The notes under the pieces: generated by a model | Seen by the model: the letters and a program-made list of their open reading frames with translations, nothing else | Told to the model about the DNA's origin: nothing | Databases searched by the model: none | Assembly: GCF_036588685.1 (NCBI RefSeq) | Contig: NC_086384.1 | Span: 49,989,973 to 50,053,972, forward strand | Length of the DNA stretch: 64,000 nt | Source of the DNA: Mytilus trossulus | Lineage: Eukaryota; Mollusca; Bivalvia; Mytilida; Mytilidae | Reading direction: 5' to 3' | Made by a program: the position numbers and the translations under genes | In this document: positions 22,170 to 33,730 of the stretch, in pieces | Layout of the letters: the number at the start of each line of letters is the position of its first letter | Position numbering within the stretch: position 1 is the first letter of the stretch

Positions 22170-24629
22170 ATGTTGACAATTCTATGTTTATTCTTTCTTT
22201 GTGTAAACTGTACTTTTTCGTTAATTTATTCTGGACATTGTAATATTTCATTAAGTATGAAGAAAATGAGATGTGATTGTAGTTCGAGGAATTTAACATT
22301 TATACCAACAGAATGTCCACGAAATTCATCAGAGTTATATCTGGCTAACAATGACCTTGGCATTTTAGGTAAGGAATCATTTTCTAGATATACACACCTC
22401 ACCTATCTAGATATAAGTTATTGCAATATAACGTCAATCGACCAATCAGCTTTCGATAATTTGACACAATTAAAAGAACTGAAATTTTTCAATAATCCTT
22501 TGAAAACATTTCAAAGTGATGTGTTTTCACCACTGAATGAGCTACGAATTATTTCCATATCGCACACTTTGCTGTCAACGTATCCAAGAGAGTCGTGGTC
22601 TGATGTTTGCAGAATTACAACAGTGATTTGTGACTGTGGTCCGTCAAATGGAACATTTTCGGAGATATTTTCCGCCATGAACAATTTGAATTACTTCCAT
22701 GTTGATTATCAGAGTGATGTCATACATAACCTTACATTTCAATCATTCAAAAGGACGCCATTGAAACATTTGAATATCAATGGCCAATTACGAGACATAG
22801 AAATAGATGCTTTTGCACCGTTAGAATTACTTTCTAGTCTTATTATTCCAAATCAAAATTTTCTTAAATTATCAAGAACATTACCAGCTTTGCACGTGTT
22901 TCAAAATCGACAAATGAATGAATTGGATTTGAGCAATAATTTTAAAAATTATGGTGAATATGTTATTTCGGCTGATCTATTTGCATATATCGGTAACATT
23001 TGCGTAAAAAGATTATCTTTGGGTTGGAATGGTATAAGAAGGATAGACGCTGTAGCCTTTCAGAAAATGAAATACAAACATTGTCTTGAATCTTTGAACT
23101 TAAATAACAATGAATTTGATTATCATCAGGATCTTATTGTATTTTTTTTTAATTTCTTTATAAATATCAAAAGAATAGACATTTCTGCGATAACTAGTAG
23201 ATCTATTGAAAACATTCGAGAACAAAGTACTAATGGTACAAGAACGCTGGATCACCGAGTTATATTCCATCCTCGATCAGATTGGTCTATCAGACTACCT
23301 TCTTCACTCGAATTTCTAAATGCATCATTTATAATCGGATGGGATAATCTGATAAACAGTTTAACATTTAAGGGTATTACAGGATTGAAAATTGTTGATT
23401 TTACATACACATCATTTGACGACTGCAATTACACAATAAATGGGCTTCAGAACGTGTTAATACTTAATGTTTCACATTTCAAATGTGGTCTTTTAAATCC
23501 AAACCTTCTTCAATCTGCCGTCAATTTGGAACAGTTGATAATGCAAAGTTCTTCATTAAGTATTGGCCTAAAAGATGATCACCACAGTAAATTCATCCAT
23601 GGACTCAAACGTTTGCAGTATATAGACTTTTCAAGAAATGCATTTGAAGACCAATTCAGAATTTCAACATTTAAAAGTCAACTAGACAGTGTGCAATCTT
23701 TGATACTTGAAGGAAATTTATTCACAAGTATTCCTTTAAATCTAGAAGACTTGAACCGTCTTAGTTTCCTAAACATCAGAAACAACAAAATAGCGTATTT
23801 GACAACTAAAGAAACTGACGCGATTGAAGTGTTATTTGAAAAATCAAATAGAACAATGACAGTCTTATTAGATGGCAACCCCCTTGTTTGTACTTGCGCT
23901 TCGTTAGATTTTGTAGAATGGTTATTAACTACTAAAGTGACACTTGACAGCAATGGTAGTTATTCTTGTGTCGAAAACGATGGAAATATTACAACAACAA
24001 GTGTTGTCTACAATCACTTGCGAATTTTTAGAATAAGATGTATCAATACAGTATGGTTAATTTTTTCTGCAACTTTATTCGGTGTGCTTCTTTTATTCAT
24101 TCTAGTTGGATATCGTTACAAATTGCACCTTCAATACTTTTGTTTATTTATCGGAATGGCAAATCCACTTTTCCGGAAGTCAAAAGAAGAATCACTTGAA
24201 TATGATGCATATGTAGCTTATTGCGACGGAGACTATACATGGGTATATGGCCCTTTGCGCATATTTCTCGAAGAGAGACGAAATTATAAACTTCTTTTGT
24301 TAGATAGAGGAGATGTCCTTGCTGGAGAACATAGACTTTTTGCTTTAAACAATTCAATTCCAAAATGCAAAAAGATAATCTTAGTGATTTCAAAAGAGTT
24401 TGTTAACAATGACTGGGCATACTATGAAGCAACTGTTGGCATTGAACATTTCCTGGGATTACAAGCAAGAATAATTGTTATAAACCTGGAAAATATAACC
24501 AAAACAGAAATACCGCAATGTGTTCTTCAAATGATGTCATTGGACGCCAATGATCATATTCGCAAAACAGACACATTAAATGAAAATAACATTTTCTGGA
24601 AATGTTTAGATCAAGCAATGCAACGTTAA
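22170..24629 (+). CDS. Toll-like receptor (TLR-2), intact
   Basis: Single-exon receptor of 819 residues. I place the start at 22170 (MLTILCLFFLC...) because a signal peptide begins exactly there; the in-frame ATG 84 bp upstream would bury it. The order is signal peptide (1-17), LRRNT cysteines, about 20 LRRs, LRRCT (CTC near 574-576), transmembrane helix (about 625-648) and TIR (about 676-811). Box 1 is YDAYVAY. The BB loop reads R713-GDVLAG-E with the usual proline replaced, and FW is at 809-810. From about residue 395 onward it becomes very similar to TLR-1, and the last roughly 105 residues are identical. The N-terminal LRRs are much more different. TLR-3 is a near-identical tandem paralogue. 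Confidence 0.95.
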   Translation: MLTILCLFFLCVNCTFSLIYSGHCNISLSMKKMRCDCSSRNLTFIPTECPRNSSELYLANNDLGILGKESFSRYTHLTYLDISYCNITSIDQSAFDNLTQLKELKFFNNPLKTFQSDVFSPLNELRIISISHTLLSTYPRESWSDVCRITTVICDCGPSNGTFSEIFSAMNNLNYFHVDYQSDVIHNLTFQSFKRTPLKHLNINGQLRDIEIDAFAPLELLSSLIIPNQNFLKLSRTLPALHVFQNRQMNELDLSNNFKNYGEYVISADLFAYIGNICVKRLSLGWNGIRRIDAVAFQKMKYKHCLESLNLNNNEFDYHQDLIVFFFNFFINIKRIDISAITSRSIENIREQSTNGTRTLDHRVIFHPRSDWSIRLPSSLEFLNASFIIGWDNLINSLTFKGITGLKIVDFTYTSFDDCNYTINGLQNVLILNVSHFKCGLLNPNLLQSAVNLEQLIMQSSSLSIGLKDDHHSKFIHGLKRLQYIDFSRNAFEDQFRISTFKSQLDSVQSLILEGNLFTSIPLNLEDLNRLSFLNIRNNKIAYLTTKETDAIEVLFEKSNRTMTVLLDGNPLVCTCASLDFVEWLLTTKVTLDSNGSYSCVENDGNITTTSVVYNHLRIFRIRCINTVWLIFSATLFGVLLLFILVGYRYKLHLQYFCLFIGMANPLFRKSKEESLEYDAYVAYCDGDYTWVYGPLRIFLEERRNYKLLLLDRGDVLAGEHRLFALNNSIPKCKKIILVISKEFVNNDWAYYEATVGIEHFLGLQARIIVINLENITKTEIPQCVLQMMSLDANDHIRKTDTLNENNIFWKCLDQAMQR

Positions 24630-27153
24630 TGAAGGACAGTGACTTTTTTCAATTAATGATGTTCAACAATTGTTGTTTCATTGTAAAAATGCATTGTCAG
24701 TCTAAAGCGTATGCAAAAAAAATAAACATTAAGAACCTGCACGGTGGTACTATAGATATGATGAACACTATATTAACGAAAGGAATAAAAGAAACCAATT
24801 CATTAAACTACGACTAAATGTGCTTACAGGTATGAGCAACAATTTTTCCTTAACAAAAATGTATTCAAAAATCTTTTTACAGACGGTCATATGTGTAAAA
24901 TATCATTATCGGTAAACGCTTATATATATTTTGATAAAAAAAAGTTTAAAAAAAATGGCGTTTTAGGTCAAATACATGAGTTTGACATTTTATGAGAAGA
25001 CTTCCCACAATAGTTTATCTACAAATTATCGAGATTATTTTAACCTGTTCAAAAGTCATAATTTTGAAATCCTTGAATATACTTACTATTTGTGCAATGC
25101 AAAAGACTATTTCATTGCTCTGATATATATATAGTCTTTCTTTTTTTAAATTGGTGTTTATTGTGCAGGTAACGTCAGAAAAGTGCTTCGGCCGCAACCC
25201 AATTTTGCAATTTTACTTTCATTTATACAAATTCTATATTACTAGTTAACATCGGTTGTAATTATAGGAAAAATGTCACATCATTTTGTTAAACAGACAT
25301 GCTTGAGTGTATGCCAATTATGTGTATGATACAAACCATATCTGTTTATTTAAAGTTTTCATATTTTTATATCTTATCAGGACGTAGCTGTATTGAATAC
25401 AATGCAATGTCAGGAAATAATGTGAAGTAGAGCAATGGTCTTTGTTTTTCTCCCCATTTAAATACCACTTCTTTTTATCAATATTCAGATCAATATCTTA
25501 GTTTTTGAACATTACCTTATATATCAGGTAAACAAGTACGTACAATTTGAAGAATGGATTAAAATGAATGACACCATTTTAATACACGCATTCATTGAAA
25601 TCCTGCCGTTATAAGAGCCCCTCCTTGTCTCTTTTATGTTTTACAAAAATGATTTGAAATGTCTTCTTTTAACAGTTTAAATGTTTTGTACAATGTGATA
25701 GATATAAAATATTGAATGTACAACCCGAATATCATTTTGTATATGTCGTTGTCCATTCATTTGTACCAACCAAGATACATGGAATCGAAAACTGTTTTCC
25801 CCACGCAAATAGATATAAGAAGATTTGGTAGTATGAGTGCTAATGAGACAACTCTCCATCCAAGTCACAATTTATAAAAATAAACTAATCATAGATACCA
25901 GTATAAACGTTGTGTTTACGCTAGACGCACGTTTCGTCTGCAAAAGACTCAGTTGTGATACTCAAATCTAAAAGTTAAAGAGGCCAATTAGAGGACGAAG
26001 TTGGAGAGCATTGATAACTAAAAGTCCTAACAGTTTCGGGAAATACAGCTAAGGTTATCTATTCCTGAGGGAGAAAAACCTTAGTTTTACAATAAAGTAT
26101 TGTAAACAGTAACAGTAAACCAATGTAGGTCAACGTACGGTAACACGAAGCCTAGCCTCACACTGAACCACACGCTAGAAAAAGGTCCCAAAAGTTACTC
26201 GATAAGTGTAAAACCATTCAAACGGGAAAACCAAGGGTCTAATCTATTTAAAAAAAAAACCAAGAAACAAGAAACACTTATGAACTACATCAACGAATGA
26301 CAACTACAACATCATATTCATGATAGAAAAATGTAAACCAATTTAGCAAAAAAGCTCGATATGCGACAATGAATGAAAACAATAAAATCAGATGTGATAA
26401 ATTAGGGAAATTGAAATACATTATAACATGCTGTGGATATCTTAACGCCAAGTTATAATTTGATTTTGAGTAACTATAGTTCAAATTATATTCAAATTAA
26501 TTGTACCGTAACCAAAGAGCAAACACAATTGCTTTAGTTTCAACGATTGTTTCGATAAACATCCAAGTCTGTTATTTTGAAGTGTTTGCACATCTATGGT
26601 GAGTTTATTTACAACCACTAGGTCGGTGCCACTGCTGGTGGAGATTTATTTCCCTGAGGGTATCACATGCCCAGTAGTCAAAACAGGCGTCTGGCGTATA
26701 TACTAAATTTAGTCCTGATAAGTTTAATTAAAACATTAAAACATAAAAATTGTGTTACCGTTGCGCCAATTTATATTTAATTTTATTTTTAGTAACTATA
26801 TGTGTCAAATTATATCAAAATCAGTTGTACATTAACCAAACAACACACACTGCTTGTATATTCAACGATTCCACTGATAAACATATCCAATTTTCTTATG
26901 TAGAAGTGTTTCCACATTGAAACTCCCATTTGTCAGTAAGATAGTTGCTTAAAAAGAATAGCATCTCAAGAATATTTTGAACTTAAACTAACCAGAGAGA
27001 CGAAAGACACCAAGAACATATTAAGGCTCATAAGTCGAAAACAAACTGATAATCCAATGGTGGCATAGAAAAAATAACAAATATTGTTTCAACAGAAGGA
27101 CAACAAAACTACACTCAAGTATTTAACAAATATATCCATGGATGTATATGTAG
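24630..27153. repeat. TLR 3' flank duplicon, copy 2
   Basis: This is non-coding and closely matches 13916-16555 and, more closely, 54441-56863. It carries the same embedded mussel-type repeats as copy 1. It lacks the roughly 100-bp segment found at 16380-16480 in copy 1. Confidence 0.8.
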
Positions 27154-28573
27154 GACTCTAAAGTGCGATGGGGACGCTAAAGTCCGATGGTCACGCTAAA
27201 GTGCGATGATATACGCTTAAAAGCGATTCCTCCTTACGCTAAAGTCCGCTGGTCTGCGAAAGTATAGGCGAAAAAAACGTAGTTGGATTATGACGTTAAC
27301 AGTCGTTTATACAAACTAAAAATAAACACACCGGATGAAAAATCACAAATACTTCATTAAGAACTTTTAGACCAGATGTCAATGACTAAATTACATTAAC
27401 CCTAACTGTGCTTTGATGGCTAAAACAAAGGGGATTTATTTTGGTAGTTGAAAGATGAGCTTGAATCCTGCAGTCGGCCGTTTTACTTTAGGCTCTATTG
27501 ATACGAGTAGTATTCACATTTACATCCTGTGTCCTGATTTTATTGGAAACAAACAGATACATTTGAATCATTATTTATATAGCAGTTGTCTTTGTGGTCC
27601 CTGTTAGAACCTTTTCAGTTTTATTGAAAGTATCGTCGGCAAAACAAATAAGGCTACATGTGTTCATACGTTAATTATAAATTGTCGGCCAAATCGTTAT
27701 AGTGTAGACATTGCTTGTAAATATAGCATGGCTATGAAGTTGTTTCAATAAAAAGAGACCAATCGCCTTTCTCTATTATTTGAATTAAAATATGCATCAA
27801 ATGAATGTTATATATTCCGACAATAATCGAATTTTGTATTTGTGATTTAAAAGGACGGTAGTAAAGGAAGGTGTTCCAATAAGTACTAGACTACAACGTG
27901 TGAACGGCAAGCTACCCGTGTTATCACACTATTCAACAAGAAATATCGTAACTACAATCCCCTCCCCTTTCATGAATGTGACTTACAGAATTCAGACTAT
28001 TTACCGGATTATAATCACATAATCAACACGACGGGTGCCACATGTGGAGCAGGATCTGTTTACCCTTCGGAGCACCTGAGATCCCCCCTAGTATTTGGTG
28101 GGGTTCGTGTTTTTTATTCTTTAGTTTTCTATGTTGTGTTATATGTACTATTGTTTTTCTGTTTGTCTTTTTCATTTTTAGCCATTGCGTTGTCAGTTTG
28201 TTTTTAATTTTTCAGTTTGACTGTCCCTTTGGTATCTTTCGTCCCTCTTTTGTAACACCTAAACTCTCTTTTTAGCAATAATAACTTTGTTGGTCTTTAA
28301 CTCTTTATGTATCATTCACTAAAAGACTACTGTAAGATTATTATGCCTATCACATATGGTATACCTTATAATACCAGATTTTAAAAATGGAATATATTTA
28401 CATTGAATGTTCGTTAACTTATTTTAAAACCATCAAACCTTACCCTATTGGTCCATCGCACTTTAGCGTGATTTACCATCGTACTTAAGCGTGAGACAAC
28501 ATCGTATTTTAGCGTAGACCATTACACTTTAGCGTTGTCATCGCACTTTATAGTGCTTTCGGACTTTAGAGTC
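27154..28573. mobile_element. Foldback element, complete copy (module B)
   Basis: This 1.42-kb element begins 'gactctaaagtgcgatgggg' and ends with the complementary '...ggactttagagtc'. Both termini (about 27154-27260 and 28450-28573) are inverted arrays of a 17-18 bp word (acgctaaagtgcgatgg and variants). The interior contains the reverse-oriented 'gtggagcaggatctg' repeat at about 27950-28270 and no transposase. A target-site duplication is not obvious. It is a non-autonomous foldback or MITE-type element. Confidence 0.8.
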
Positions 28574-29064
28574 ATATATAATATGTGTGAATGTAATGCC
28601 ATCTGTGGAGGTTTAGAGTAGCTTCATTTTGGAACATTAAAAAGTCTTAAAATGCCACTAAACAGATAGTCATTCAATCAGAAATAAACTACAAAATATG
28701 TGTATTTCATTTCTTATTGATAATTGTCGCATTGATGTATACTCCTTCAACTACAATTACTCAATCTTGTCTAAATATAAAGCAAACTGATATAAAAAAA
28801 TAATCCACATAAAATTTGTTATTTATTATTGTAACAGTAAAAATATAGAAAAGCGGGTTGGCCTTTTACGGTTTACTTTTTATAAAAAACAAAAAATTAA
28901 AACAACACGTTTAATAATTAATTTTAATGCTTCCGAAGCGCTTTTCTTGATTTACTTTTATCAAGAACGCTTAGAGCAAACTATTTACATCGCCATCCCT
29001 TTAACATAACAATACAATATCTTTATAAATATAACATGTATAAGTATAAAAACAATAAAGGCTA
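28574..29064. other. Non-coding DNA left of the large insertion
   Basis: This matches 58288-58777 of module C. No gene was recognised. A near-palindromic 'gcttccgaagcgcttttctt' to 'caagaacgctt' stretch lies at about 28930-28975. Confidence 0.5.
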
Positions 29065-29088
29065 CTGGTCGAGGACCAGTTACCGTCA
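29065..29088 (+). repeat. Left terminal inverted repeat
   Basis: It starts 'ctggtcgaggaccagttacc'. The first 15 bases are themselves an imperfect palindrome. Confidence 0.93.
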
Positions 29089-30194
29089 TTTTTTGTCAGT
29101 ATATTTCATTTATCTTCTTAACGTGAGAACATTTAAATCTATCCTTTGATAAGGAAAGTGGTTACCAAAAATACTTTAATATTTCAATTGGTCAGTATTT
29201 AAAATTAACTAAATTTCTCAGAAATTAACTTTTAACGGCGTCCGATTTCGTACGAGATTTGAAGATGCCGAGGACCAGTTACCGTCAGCACCGAAATTGT
29301 TATAATTCTCTCTCAATGGTTGTCAGATGAGTTTAAACACGGTCTCAAACTATTCTATCAAATTGTATAGTATTGATTTTTTACATTAAATGTTATGAAT
29401 CAATTTGGAGATGAGCAAATATTTTTTTATCGCTGAAGCGTCGTCTTCGTTACGCAGGAGTTGTCTCTCTTTGCTTACCTCGTCAAAGTGCCTCATTTTA
29501 ATTTAGCGCCCTTTTCGATGAATTGTAAACCCCGGCGTTGAACAACATGGAAAGCATGGCTGGAAGTGGAATGAAGTTGACTGACCAATTATGATGAGAA
29601 CAAATTTGAAGACAGACGAATAATAAGTCAAGATTTTACTCAAAAAGACCGCACGTTTGGTGGTGATAGTCGAGATCGACTTGAGTTGAAATCGGAACTT
29701 TCACTTTCAGACAGAGCCTCCAGTTTACATGCAGGTAATTTCATTGAAACGTAGTCAACATTTAATTGATAGGTGACAATCAGACATTTTTCCATTTGTT
29801 ATCAGTGTAGGATCCAAAACTTTTCCTAAAAGGGAAAGGGGGCTGACTGATCTAAGCGAAAAGGGGGGGGGCAATCTATAATATAGTCGTGATAGTCAAT
29901 GATTCCCTACATGATCCCACAAAGAAAAGGGGGTGATCTGCCTATGGTTATGACAACCTGAAGAAGGAGCGGTTGACCTTTTGATTCTAGTTGTTTTAAG
30001 GGGATGACGGCAATTTCAATATTTTTACGTCAAACCCCCCCCCCCCCCCTTTTTCAATGTGTCCTTTGAAAAAAGAAACAAGGGTTGATAGTCTAAACAC
30101 AACAGACAACACCAAGAAAGATGAGTGAAGAAGTTATGGAATTTTATTGACTTGTCTTAATATTTCTGATGTCTTAATATTTCTGATAGTTTTC
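29089..30194. other. Left interior of the transposon, non-coding
   Basis: It holds a subterminal TIR-core copy (29269-29287) and G/C homopolymer runs (about 29860 and 30030-30050). G-rich direct repeats of the 'aaagggggctgac/aagggggtgatctg' type lie at about 29840-29945. The missing C-terminal half of the transposase was not found here. Confidence 0.5.
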
Positions 30195-31040
30195 CTAACC
30201 TATTCCAGCAGCATGTCCTTTCACATTGTACATGTATATTTTGTCAACAACTTCTTTGTCGAACCAGTTTTCAAACAACTCGGTATCCATGTACCCGGAT
30301 TCAGAGGATCCATATAACCAGTTATCTGGAACACCATCATTAAAGCTCCTATGAGGCAGGCAACCATCAAAAATCAGAAATGAAGGGAGGACATGTCCAT
30401 CCGCTGCTATGCACATGTGAACTGTAATGTGACCATGGACTAATACTTTCTGTTGGTAGCTGTGTGACCCTTTTAGTGTTAAAACTTTTTCCTTGCTTTT
30501 TTCTTTACCACTGAAGCCAGACTCGTCACAGTTAAATATCTGGTTGGGTTTATTTGTTAATCCTAAAGAGTCGACTGTGTCCACTAGCAACTTGAAATAT
30601 TGGTCAACCACAGTGACATTAGACATGCGTCTCCTGGCTTTGTCCTGCTGTTCTGGTAGTTTTTCCGACAATTCAGGGTGTCTGTTTAGAAGTTTGTTTA
30701 CCCATTTGTTACTAGGACCTTTTTCCATATTAAATAAAGTTGTTCTACCTGATTTCTCAATGATAGAAATTACGAATGCTTTTAACATTCTTCTCGTCAA
30801 AGGAAAACCTCTCTCTGCCATATACTTGACGTAGTTTATTAAAGATGTCTCTTCTTCATCTGTCAGCATCTTTGAAGGTCCATTCAAATGGTTGTCATAC
30901 TTTCCATTGACATGGTCTGATATGGTTGTCCTTGGTACCCCATATTCTGTAGCTGCTTTAGAAATACTTAATTTGTTTGAATTTACTGCACCAATGGCCT
31001 TATCAAGGGACTCCTGCAGGTATTGCTTTTTTTGTGGCAT
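30195..31040 (-). pseudogene. Pogo/Tigger-like DDE transposase, truncated
   Basis: The ATG at 31038-31040 (MPQKKQ...) is preferred over an upstream one because the HTH domain begins just after it. The N-terminus is a psq-type helix-turn-helix ('LSISKAATEYGVPRTTISDH', about 24-43), then a CENP-B-like HTH region (about 60-130). The DDE_1 catalytic domain follows, with the first acidic motif in 'NCDESGF' (about 170-176). The ORF stops after 281 residues. The second and third catalytic acids are absent, so as it stands it cannot be a complete transposase. An 'ag|gttag' donor-like sequence at the end and a pyrimidine-rich 'cttttaag' before the ATG allow an intron, but no continuation was found within the element. 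Confidence 0.85.
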
Positions 31041-31439
31041 CCTTAAAAGTAAAGATAAATACATTTGTATATTTTGATAAAAGGTCAATGAAGGCATATA
31101 TATATATGAAGATTTAATCTACAGAATAAATTTCTAAGGACACAAGAAATATAATTGCCAATGAGAAAACTCTCCACCAAACCAGACTTTAACAATGAGC
31201 AAACCCAATTTAGATTGTAAGCAAAATAAAATAATGCTTGAATAATTATTGTCAAGTCTGCCAAAAACTCACAGAAAGCTTGGCATATGGATAGTTACAA
31301 CAGTGGTGTACAAGCTAACTGCTTTTTATCTTAGAAGGTGAAAGACCTGGATGCTTCATACTTTGTATATAGATGTCTCATGTTACGAATTTTCCATCTC
31401 ACATTTATATTGACCTCATTTTCCTGGTTCTATGGTTAT

Positions 31440-33730
31440 AGCTTATTTTTTATACAACTGCAAAAATTGATTTTTTTTGGTCTTGTATCATTTATATTGT
31501 TATCACGTTTCTGGCGTCGTATTTGTCTGTGGGGTCCGATTACTTTTAGTTTTCGCCCTCTAACTTTAGTTAAAGTGAATAGAAATTTTAACACGAGATT
31601 TATGGCCTTAAAAGGAAGGGTGGGATTGATTTAGTAAGTTTTGGTCCCAACAGTTTAGGAATAAGGGCCCAAATAAGTATTTTTAGCTCACCTGGCCCTT
31701 CGGGCCAAGTGAGCTTTTCTCATCACTTGGTGTCCGGCGTCGTTAACTTTTACAAAAATGTTCTCCTGAAACTACTGGGCCAAATTAAATAAAACTTGGC
31801 CACAATCATCATTGGGGTATCTAGTTTATAAAATGTGTGGCATTACCCGCCAAACCAACCAAGATGGCCGCCATGGCTAAAAATAGAACATAGGGGTAAA
31901 ACGCAGTTTTTGGCTTATAACTCAAAAACCAAAGCAATTAGAGGAAATCTGACATGCTGATAATTGTAAGCAGCAAGAATGTTCAGTAAAGTAAGATGTA
32001 CAAACATATCACCATCACCAAAACAAAATTTTGTCATGAATCCATCTACTTCCTTTGTTTAATATTCACATAAACCAAAGTGAGCGACACAGGCTCTTTA
32101 GAGCCCCTAGTTTGGTTTTGGCACTATTAATTTAGTTTAAGTAAATAGAGATTTATGAAATTTTGACATAAGGTTTGTGATTATAAAAGACAGGTTGGAA
32201 TTGATTTTGGAAATTAAAAGATTCCAACAGTTAAGAAATTAGGGGCCAAAAAAGGGCTCATATAAGCATTATTCTTGGTTTTTGCACAGTAACTTAAGGA
32301 TGTACTTAGGTGAGGTTTTAAAATTTGTGCCAATGCTTCGACTCCTTGGTGTTTTTCCATACAATACAATGAAATATTTTGCCCCATAACACCCATTTAT
32401 TTTAAGACTCGATAGCTCATGAAAGGTCATCTACCAAGAAGATTCTTAATTTTCCTTCTTTTGTTTTGAGACCTAATAATACCAATGCAAATATAAGGTA
32501 AATCTCAGAGTCAGCCTTTTCCGGCCATATTTTAAATCTTGAAAAGGAGGTCCATGACCTATCAATATTTTTAACTTAATTTTATCCTTAGTTGAGGCTC
32601 TACCAGCTTATAGTATCAATTTTAACTTCTTACTGTGTATGTAGATTCTTGATTGTTGGTCCCATTTTCAAATTGGTCTACATTAAGGTCCAAAGGGTCT
32701 AAACCCTTGTGGTTCTTTAATATTTTGAATCTAAAAATGTACTTAATTATTGGCCCAAATCGAGGTCCAAAATTAAATTATGTTTGATTTCATCAAAAAA
32801 TGAATAATTGGGGTTCTTTAATATGCCAAATCTAACTGTGAATGTAGATTTTTAATTCTTGGTCCTGTTTTCAAATTGGTCTACATTAGAGTCCAAAGGA
32901 TCCAATATTAAATTAAGTTTGATTTTAGCAAAAAATTCATTTTTTGGCTTTGATATGCTGAATCTAAACATGTACTTGGATTTTTATACGACCGCAAAAT
33001 TTGAAAAAAAAATTGTCGTATATTGCTATCACGTTGGCGTCGTTGTCCAAATACTTTAAATTTTCGCGTTTTTGCACTCTTACTTTAGTAAAAGTGAATA
33101 GAAAATTATGAAATTTCAACACAAGGTTTATGACCACAAAAGGAAGGTCGGGATAGATTTTGGGAGTTTTGATCCCAACATTTTAGGAATTAGGGGCCAT
33201 AAAGGGCCCAAATAAGCATTTTCTTGTTTTTCGCACAGTAACTGTAGTTTAAGTAAAAAGAAATCTATGAAATTATGACACAAGGTTTATGACCACAAAA
33301 TGAAGGTTGGGAGCTTTGGTTTTAACAGTTTAGGAATTGGGGGCCAAAAAGGGGTCCAAATAAGCATTTTTCTTGGTTTTCGCACCACAACTTTAGTATA
33401 AGTTAATAGAAATCTATGAAATTTAAACTCAAGGGTTATGATCATAAAGGAAGGTTGGTATTGATTTTGGGAGTATTGGTCCTAACAGTTTAGGAATAAA
33501 GGGTCCAAAATTAAACTTTTGTTTGATTTCATCAAAAATTGAATAATTGAATCTTAACCGTATAAGTAGATTCTTAATTTTTGGTCCCGTTTTCAAATTG
33601 GTCTACATTGAGGTCCAAAGTGTCCAAAAATAAACTTAGTTTGATTTTGACAAAAATTGAATCCTTGCGGTTCATTGATATGCTGAATCTAAAAATGTAC
33701 TTCGATTTTTTATTATAAGTAATAGGATAA
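31440..33730. repeat. Mussel-type interspersed repeats nested in the transposon
   Basis: The main family starts with 'tatacgaccgcaaaatttga' at 32986 and a diverged copy at about 31449. It has recurrent blocks 'gtgaatagaaat', 'aaggtttatgaccacaaaa', 'ttggtcccaacagtttagga' and 'aaataagcattttcttg'. These blocks recur at about 31570-31690, 32140-32290 and 33090-33420. A second element (31684-32113) is nested within it. No reverse transcriptase or other ORF is visible. Confidence 0.7.
31684..32113 (+). mobile_element. Hairpin-headed mollusc repeat
   Basis: It opens with a 13-bp stem hairpin: 'gctcacctggccc' (31686-31698), loop ttc, then 'gggccaagtgagc' (31702-31714) with one mismatch. It closes with 'gtgagcgacacaggctcttt...gagcccct' near 32080-32107. 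The left and right flanks are the 'aagtatttttt/gcactattaatttag' repeat family, so it is a nested insertion. It is a common bivalve repeat by memory. Confidence 0.7.

Noticed and set aside
28042-28275. 77-codon hydrophobic plus ORF (also at 57685 and 57756)
   Set aside because: It lies entirely in a common mussel repeat inside the foldback element. The hydrophobicity comes from T-rich sequence.
31440-33730. Possible LINE or LTR retroelement body inside the 8-kb transposon
   Set aside because: No reverse transcriptase, integrase or gag-like ORF is visible in any frame. Only short non-coding repeat blocks are seen.
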